Of a stretch of 64,000 nt of DNA, positions 59,449-64,000 are shown one piece after another. Origin of the DNA: Haloarchaeobius sp. HME9146 (lineage in GTDB: Archaea > Halobacteriota > Halobacteria > Halobacteriales > Natrialbaceae); NCBI RefSeq assembly GCF_025399835.1, contig NZ_JAODVR010000001.1, forward strand, positions 2,852,001 to 2,916,000, given 5' to 3'. The position numbers were made by a program, and so were the translations under genes. Numbering within the stretch: the first letter of the stretch is position 1; each line of letters starts with the position of its first letter. The notes below the pieces were generated by a model. That model saw nothing but the letters and a program-made list of their open reading frames with translations, had not been told where the DNA came from and did no database searches.

Positions 59449-61187
59449 GAGAGGGGCCGCTCGACCGACCCCGGAACCGCACCCGGGAGGCGGACGAGGA
59501 CGGTCGTGCCGCTGCTACTCTCCGATTCGTTCTCCCCACTCCCCGTTGCTTCGAACGCGACGCTCCCCCCGAGCGCCGTCACGGTCCAGTTGACCAGCCA
59601 CAGTCCGAGCCCGCTCCCGTGGGCCAACGCGGTCTCCTCGCCGGCGTCGATGACCTGTCGCTCGTGGTCGGGGATGCCCGGGCCGTCGTCGGCGACGGCG
59701 AACACCGCTGTCCCGTCGTCCTCGACCGCGGTCAGTGTGATCGTTACGTGCGGGTCGGTGCCGTCGTCGTGTTCGAGCCCGTTCTCGATCAGGTTCGCGA
59801 ACACCACCTCGACGAGGTCGGGGTTCGTCTCCAGCTGGAACGCTTCGGGAACCGCGACGGTGACCCCGCCGTCGTCGAACTCGGCTTCGAGTCGGTCGCC
59901 GAGCGCCGCGAGGAGCTCGGCCATCGCGACGGTTTCGCGGGAACGCACGTCCCCGCCCATCGTCTGCTCGATGGTCCGGGCCTTCTCGCCGAGTTCGATG
60001 AGCCCGCGCGTCTCGTCCTCGGCGGTCTCCAGCATCCACAGCACCTCGTCGTCCTCCACCAGATCGGCCGCACCTTGCAGGTAGCCTTGCACGACGGTCA
60101 GGTCGTTCCGGAGGTTGTGTCGGAGGACCCGGTTCAGGACGGTGAGGCGCTGTTTGCGCCGAATCTCGTCGGTGACGTCCTGCAACAGGACGGTGTAGCC
60201 GACGTGGGTGCCGGCGACGTCCCGGAGCGGCGACGTGACCAGCTTGTAGGTCGCGTAGCTCCCCTCCTGCGTCAGCGTGAGCGTCTGGTCGGTCGCGGCG
60301 AGGTCGATGTCGTCGACACCGAGGTACTCGACCAGTCGCACCGTGAGCGCGGTCTGCTTATCCACGCCCAGCGCGGCCTCCGCCGGCGCGTTCAGCGTGA
60401 CGATGCGCCCCTTCTCGTCGACGACGATGATGGGACTCCCGAGGTCGTCGAGGGCAGCCCGTTCGCCCGTCCGTCGTGTGGTCGGATTGAACTCGAACAT
60501 ATCGCTCCGGAAGAGGGCGTAGGTGTCGAGCGCGATGTGGGGGAGGAACATGATGGGGACGAGGTTCAACTGCGGTGCGGGCCCGAGGTCGAACGTCCAG
60601 AGTGTGAACGCGGCCACCGGTGGAATCGGCGTCAGCGCGACGGCCACGGCCTGCTTGCGGTACAGTGGGCCGAAGCTGATAACCGTGTCCAGCAGCAGCG
60701 CCATCCCGACGACCGACACGAGGACAATGCCGACGAACTGGAGTCGAATCAGGGGCGAGTGGACGTACGAGACGGTCGCCGCACCGTATATCGGGTCGAG
60801 GCGAAAGTCCTGCCAGACGAGGTGGTGCCACGGGTTCGTGACGACAAGCAGGTCGAAGCCGAGCCCGAACAGGGCAACGGCCCTGAACCACCACGTCCTG
60901 ACGAGGTGGCCTCGCCCCGTGTAGGCCGCCGCGAACCCGAGGTAGCCGACGACGACGACCGTCCCGGCCAGCCAGAACAGCATCTCCAGGGCCTCGCGGA
61001 GCCACAGGGGGTCGAACACGAGCATCGCGACCCCCTGTGAGAAACAGAGGCCGACCTGCGCGACGATGACGGCGAAGAACCACCGTGCGCCGGGTTTCTC
61101 GCGGAAGTCCCACAGGTACCAGAGGAACGCGAGGTTGGCCACTCCGGCCGCCAGCGAGCCCACGACCGGCCACGAGACCGCTTGCAC
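59433..61187 (-). CDS. 7TM-PAS sensor histidine kinase (intact paralogue)
   Basis: 584 residues from a GTG at 61187. Seven membrane helices (residues 10-225, FAAAYTGRG), a PAS domain (about 240-345), the phospho-acceptor in LNRVLRHNLRNDLTVVQG near residue 354, and an intact ATPase domain with DDGPGIPDHE and GSGLGLWLVNW are all present. It is the complete form of the type that is partly altered at 7678 and degenerate at 4822. No response regulator is nearby. The 3' end overlaps the SDR gene by 16 bases. Confidence 0.92.
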   Translation of the reverse strand: MQAVSWPVVGSLAAGVANLAFLWYLWDFREKPGARWFFAVIVAQVGLCFSQGVAMLVFDPLWLREALEMLFWLAGTVVVVGYLGFAAAYTGRGHLVRTWWFRAVALFGLGFDLLVVTNPWHHLVWQDFRLDPIYGAATVSYVHSPLIRLQFVGIVLVSVVGMALLLDTVISFGPLYRKQAVAVALTPIPPVAAFTLWTFDLGPAPQLNLVPIMFLPHIALDTYALFRSDMFEFNPTTRRTGERAALDDLGSPIIVVDEKGRIVTLNAPAEAALGVDKQTALTVRLVEYLGVDDIDLAATDQTLTLTQEGSYATYKLVTSPLRDVAGTHVGYTVLLQDVTDEIRRKQRLTVLNRVLRHNLRNDLTVVQGYLQGAADLVEDDEVLWMLETAEDETRGLIELGEKARTIEQTMGGDVRSRETVAMAELLAALGDRLEAEFDDGGVTVAVPEAFQLETNPDLVEVVFANLIENGLEHDDGTDPHVTITLTAVEDDGTAVFAVADDGPGIPDHERQVIDAGEETALAHGSGLGLWLVNWTVTALGGSVAFEATGSGENESESSSGTTVLVRLPGAVPGSVERPLSQASP

Positions 61188-61309
61188 GATACTCGACAGT
61201 GCGAGGCAGGGTACTTGGCCGTTGTCCCCAACGGTGTCGGCAGCGGTCCGCTGTGACTCCCGGCACCGAGCAATGCCGTTTTTTCCATGGGGGCCCTACA
61301 GGTGACCTG

Positions 61310-62605
61310 ATGCTGGAGTATCACGTCCTGTTCGTCGTGTTGTTGGTCGGGACGGAGGCCTTCTTCACCCTCCTGTCCCTGTTGAACGTCCGGTACGGCG
61401 CGGCGACCGCCCGCGCCGAGTCCGAGTGGATGCACGAGACACTCGGGGTCGACGACCTGGACGCGGTCCTCGACTACCAGCGCGCCCGGACCGGGCTGTC
61501 GCTGGTCTCGACCTGGGTCGCCCTCGGGTTCCTGCTCGTCGCACTCTACACCGGCCTCATCAGCGACGTGGTCGGGGCGCTCGCCGCGAGCGGCCTGCCC
61601 GAACTCGCACAGGGTGTCGTCTTCGTCGCCCTGTTGCTCCTCGCAGGCCAGCTGGTGAACATCCCGTTCGACCTGTACGGGACCTTCGTGGTCGAAGAGC
61701 AGTTCGGCTTCAACAACCAGTCGCCGAAACTGTGGGTCAAGGACTTCGTCCTCGGGCTGGTCGTGAGCACGCTCATCGTCTCGCTGCTCGCCGGGGCGGT
61801 CCTCTGGTTCGTGAGCGCCCTGCCCACCTACTGGCCGGCCGCGGCGTGGGCGCTGGTCGTCGCTTTCTCGCTCGCGATGCTGGTCATCAAGCCGCGGGTC
61901 ATCGACCCGATATTCAACGACTTCACGCCGGTCGAGGAGTCCGACCTCCGCGACGCGGTCGACGACGTGTTCGAGCGCGCCGGCTTCCGCTGCGACCAGG
62001 TGTACGAGATGGACGCGAGCAAGCGCTCCGGACACTCGAACGCCTACTTCACCGGCTTCGGCCGGACCAAGCGCGTGGTGCTGTACGACACGCTGGTCGA
62101 GCAGATGGAGGTCGACGAGATACAGGCGGTCCTCGCCCACGAACTCGCACACTGGAAGCGCGGCCACATCTGGAAGTTCGTCGCACTCGCAGCGGTCCAG
62201 TTCGCGGTCGTCTTCGGCGTCCTGGGCTACCTCGTGAGCCAGGGCTGGCTCTACACGATGTTCGGGCTGCCACAGCTCGAGTACGCGGGTCTCTTCGTCG
62301 CCATCCTGTTCGTCGGGCCGGTCATGCAGCTGACCTCGCCCATCCAGAACTACTTCTCGCTCGCCTACGAGCGCGAAGCCGACACCTTCGCGGTCGAGAC
62401 GATGGGGTCGTCGCCGATGGCGAGTGCCCTGGCGAACCTCGCCAGCGAGAACATGTCGAACCCGTTCCCGCACCCGCTCTACGAGACGTTCCACTACGAC
62501 CACCCGCCCATTCCGGAGCGCATCCGCTACATCGAGGCGATGGGTGACGGTGGCGACTCGGCAAGCGACGGGCCTGCTGGTGAGGATACCCCGACGGCGG
62601 ACTGA
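61310..62605 (+). CDS. M48 zinc metalloprotease, Ste24/CAAX-type
   Basis: 431 residues from the ATG at 61310, preceded by GGTGA, a ribosome-binding-like sequence. There are about seven membrane helices. The zinc motif HELAHWKRGH lies near residue 276 (HExxH), and the third ligand Glu is in YEREADTFAVET near 347. The conserved EQFGFNNQSPKLW and RSGHSNAYFTGFG are typical of Ste24. Eukaryotic relatives cleave prenylated CAAX proteins; prokaryotic members remove signal or damaged membrane peptides. Likely membrane-protein quality control. The gene stands alone. Confidence 0.92.
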   Translation: MLEYHVLFVVLLVGTEAFFTLLSLLNVRYGAATARAESEWMHETLGVDDLDAVLDYQRARTGLSLVSTWVALGFLLVALYTGLISDVVGALAASGLPELAQGVVFVALLLLAGQLVNIPFDLYGTFVVEEQFGFNNQSPKLWVKDFVLGLVVSTLIVSLLAGAVLWFVSALPTYWPAAAWALVVAFSLAMLVIKPRVIDPIFNDFTPVEESDLRDAVDDVFERAGFRCDQVYEMDASKRSGHSNAYFTGFGRTKRVVLYDTLVEQMEVDEIQAVLAHELAHWKRGHIWKFVALAAVQFAVVFGVLGYLVSQGWLYTMFGLPQLEYAGLFVAILFVGPVMQLTSPIQNYFSLAYEREADTFAVETMGSSPMASALANLASENMSNPFPHPLYETFHYDHPPIPERIRYIEAMGDGGDSASDGPAGEDTPTAD

Positions 62606-62714
62606 GAGGCACTCGACTCGGTGACGGCGCAGCAGTGATACTCCTTCTCGCGGTGTATGTCACCATCCTCGTAGCGGCAAGGCTGGGGGGACGAAGCGTC
62701 CTTCAAGTAACTGG

Positions 62715-62730
62715 CTGAATGAACATTCAG
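62715..62730. promoter_or_regulatory. TetR-type operator CTGAATG-AA-CATTCAG
   Basis: A perfect palindrome with seven-base arms and a two-base spacer lies directly before the regulator gene, overlapping an ATG at 62719. Such sites are typical for TetR autoregulation. A possible TATA-like CTTCAAGTAA is at 62701-62710. The overlap with the first ATG argues that translation starts at 62737. Confidence 0.75.
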
Positions 62731-62736
62731 TCAACG

Positions 62737-63351
62737 ATGGGAGAGACGCAGTTGTTCGCGGCCGCCCCCGAGGACACCCGGGCCGCCATCATGCGGGCGA
62801 CCTACGAGGCCCTCACCAGCCACGGGTACGCGAACCTGACGATACAGCGCATCGCGGACGAGTTCGAGAAGTCGAAATCCCTGCTCTACCACCATTACGA
62901 CGGCAAGGACGACCTCCTCGTCGACTTCATGCGGTTCATGCTGGAACACTTCGAGAACGAGACGACGTGTGGAGACTGCTCGAACCCGGCAGAGCGGCTC
63001 GACCACCTGCTGAACCGCGTCGTTCCGGTCGACATCGACCCGGAGAAACATGCCTTCACGAGCGCCATGATAGAACTCCGGGCACAGGCCTCGCACGACC
63101 CGGCGTACCGCAAGCAGTTCACCGAACACGACACCGCCCTCCGGGACCGGTTCGCGGCCATCCTCCGGGACGGCGTCGAAGACGGGACGTTCGCGGACGT
63201 GGACCCCGAGCAGACCGCCGACTTCCTGCTGGCGCTCGTGAACGGTATCCGGACCCAGCGCGTCACCCGTGACGACGACGGCGGGGTCCCCGGTGCCCGC
63301 GCCGAACTGGACGCCTACATCGACCGCCACGTCCGCGGGGGTGACGACTGA
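62737..63351 (+). CDS. TetR-family transcriptional regulator
   Basis: 204 residues from the ATG at 62737, chosen because the operator covers an earlier ATG at 62719. The HTH is visible in AIMRATYEALTSHGYANLTIQ and RIADEFEKSKSLLYHHY, with the ligand-binding helical core behind it (CGDCSNPAERLDHLLNRV). The stop overlaps the start of the MATE transporter gene (TGATG), so the two form an operon. Autorepression through the palindrome with induction by an exported compound is the likely mode, by analogy with other TetR-efflux pairs. Confidence 0.9.
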   Translation: MGETQLFAAAPEDTRAAIMRATYEALTSHGYANLTIQRIADEFEKSKSLLYHHYDGKDDLLVDFMRFMLEHFENETTCGDCSNPAERLDHLLNRVVPVDIDPEKHAFTSAMIELRAQASHDPAYRKQFTEHDTALRDRFAAILRDGVEDGTFADVDPEQTADFLLALVNGIRTQRVTRDDDGGVPGARAELDAYIDRHVRGGDD

Positions 63352-64000
63352 TGGGCCTCTCGGACCTGTTCAAGGGCAAAGAGGAGATGGATCTCACGTC
63401 GGGGGACATCGCCAAGCCGCTGTTCTTCCTCTCGCTCCCGATCGTCATCACGAACCTGCTCCAGACCGCCTACAACCTGGCGGACACCTTCTGGCTGGCG
63501 CAGGTCAACGAGGTCGCACTGGCGGCCATCACCTTCGGGTTCCCGATGGTGTTCCTGCTCATCTCGCTCGGCATGGGGCTCTCGGTGGCAGGGAGCGTCC
63601 TCGTCGCCCAGCACACCGGAGCCGAGGAACCGAGAGAGGCCGAGTACGCCGCCTCACAGACCGTCATGTTCGCGTTCGTCGCCTCCACCATCCTCGGGAT
63701 AGTCGGCTTCTTCGCGGTCGATACGGTGCTGTGGACCCTCGGCGCTCGCGGCGCGGTCCTGCGCGAGGCCACCCAGTACATGGAGGTCATCTCGCTCGGG
63801 ATGCCGTTCCTCTTCGGTTTCTTCGTCTTCATCTCGCTGATGCGGGGCTACGGCGACACCGTCACGCCGATGCTCGTGATGTTCGGGACGGTCGTCCTCA
63901 ACGTCGTCATCGACCCGCTGTTCATCTTCGGCTTCGGCCCGATTCCGGACGGCCTCGGCGTGCAGGGCGCGGCCATCGCGACCGTCATCTCCCGGTTCGT
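63351..64000 (+). CDS. MATE-family efflux transporter (3' end outside window)
   Basis: At least 216 residues; the gene continues beyond base 64000, so the length is unknown. The first visible helices (LSLPIVITNLLQTAYNLADT, TFGFPMVFLLISLGMGLSVAG) match the MATE fold, with conserved Asp and Pro positions such as NLADTFWL and VIDPLFIFG. It couples to the TetR gene through an overlapping stop and start codon. MATE proteins export cationic drugs or metabolites using Na+ or H+ gradients, and Na+ is plausible in a halophile. Substrate unknown. Confidence 0.92.
   Translation, partial: MGLSDLFKGKEEMDLTSGDIAKPLFFLSLPIVITNLLQTAYNLADTFWLAQVNEVALAAITFGFPMVFLLISLGMGLSVAGSVLVAQHTGAEEPREAEYAASQTVMFAFVASTILGIVGFFAVDTVLWTLGARGAVLREATQYMEVISLGMPFLFGFFVFISLMRGYGDTVTPMLVMFGTVVLNVVIDPLFIFGFGPIPDGLGVQGAAIATVISRF

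Noticed and set aside
62719..62736. ATG at 62719 as the TetR start
   Set aside because: It falls inside the palindromic operator; the ATG at 62737 is a better start, although the longer form cannot be excluded.
1..64000. Search for CRISPR arrays, insertion sequences and integrases
   Set aside because: No regularly spaced repeats of 24-40 bases and no transposase or integrase-like protein were seen; the only tandem arrays are 18- and 20-base units with no spacers.

Overview
The window reads as chromosomal DNA of a halophilic archaeon (class Halobacteria). It is GC-rich, the predicted proteins are strongly acidic, and several traits are typical of the group: twin-arginine (RR) leaders on exported proteins, PGF-CTERM tails on surface proteins, 7TM-PAS histidine kinases without partner regulators, a DICT-domain protein, a bat-type HTH regulator, UPF0179 and DUF63 proteins, and TATA-like boxes about 25-35 bases before many start codons. 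The genus cannot be fixed from the sequence alone. About 60 protein genes and one tRNA gene were found. There is no rRNA, CRISPR array, transposase or integrase.

Layout. 0-3.2 kb: the end of an acidic protein, an ABC exporter and a universal stress protein. 3.3-13.7 kb: a CPD photolyase, then four histidine kinases interleaved with a UbiA-type prenyltransferase and a superoxide dismutase; one kinase has lost its catalytic motifs. 14-21.8 kb: small haloarchaeal proteins, a P-loop ATPase, an MBL hydrolase, a cupin, a YcaO enzyme followed by a small zinc-ribbon protein, DUF63, an Lrp-type regulator and an inositol-phosphatase-type enzyme. 21.9-25.1 kb: two micro-proteins, tRNA-Leu(CAA) with a duplicated 3' end, a 2H phosphoesterase, a class II HMG-CoA reductase and a DUF309 protein. 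25.1-32.2 kb: a large exported G8-domain beta-helix protein with a CBM-like tail, a DICT protein, an aspartoacylase-like enzyme, UPF0179 and small proteins, one ending in a 20-bp tandem repeat.

32.2-40.5 kb: a 620-base gene-free leader followed by a tight operon of two PrkA-type kinases, a YeaH/YhbH (DUF444) VWA protein and a SpoVR protein, with a 20-codon ORF coupling the last two. 40.6-45.5 kb: a rhodanese-MBL fusion and three tandem exported PGF-CTERM surface proteins. 45.7-52.7 kb: a YjbQ protein, a DASH-type cryptochrome, a glycerophosphodiesterase, a multi-domain histidine kinase, and a membrane protein fused to an EEP-type nuclease or phosphatase domain. 52.8-56.6 kb: a catabolic module of an enolase-superfamily dehydratase, an aldehyde dehydrogenase and a zinc alcohol dehydrogenase. 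56.6-64 kb: an exported His-rich protein, an SCP2-like protein, a bat-type regulator, an SDR enzyme, a sixth histidine kinase, a Ste24-type protease, and a TetR-MATE operon with a palindromic operator that runs off the window.

Common themes are light and oxidative stress (two photolyase-family proteins, SOD, USP, the persulfide-type MBL), environmental sensing by orphan kinases, and a stress operon of the PrkA/YeaH/SpoVR type. The least explained loci are the YcaO-zinc ribbon pair, the double-PrkA operon, the exported G8 protein and the decaying kinase paralogues.
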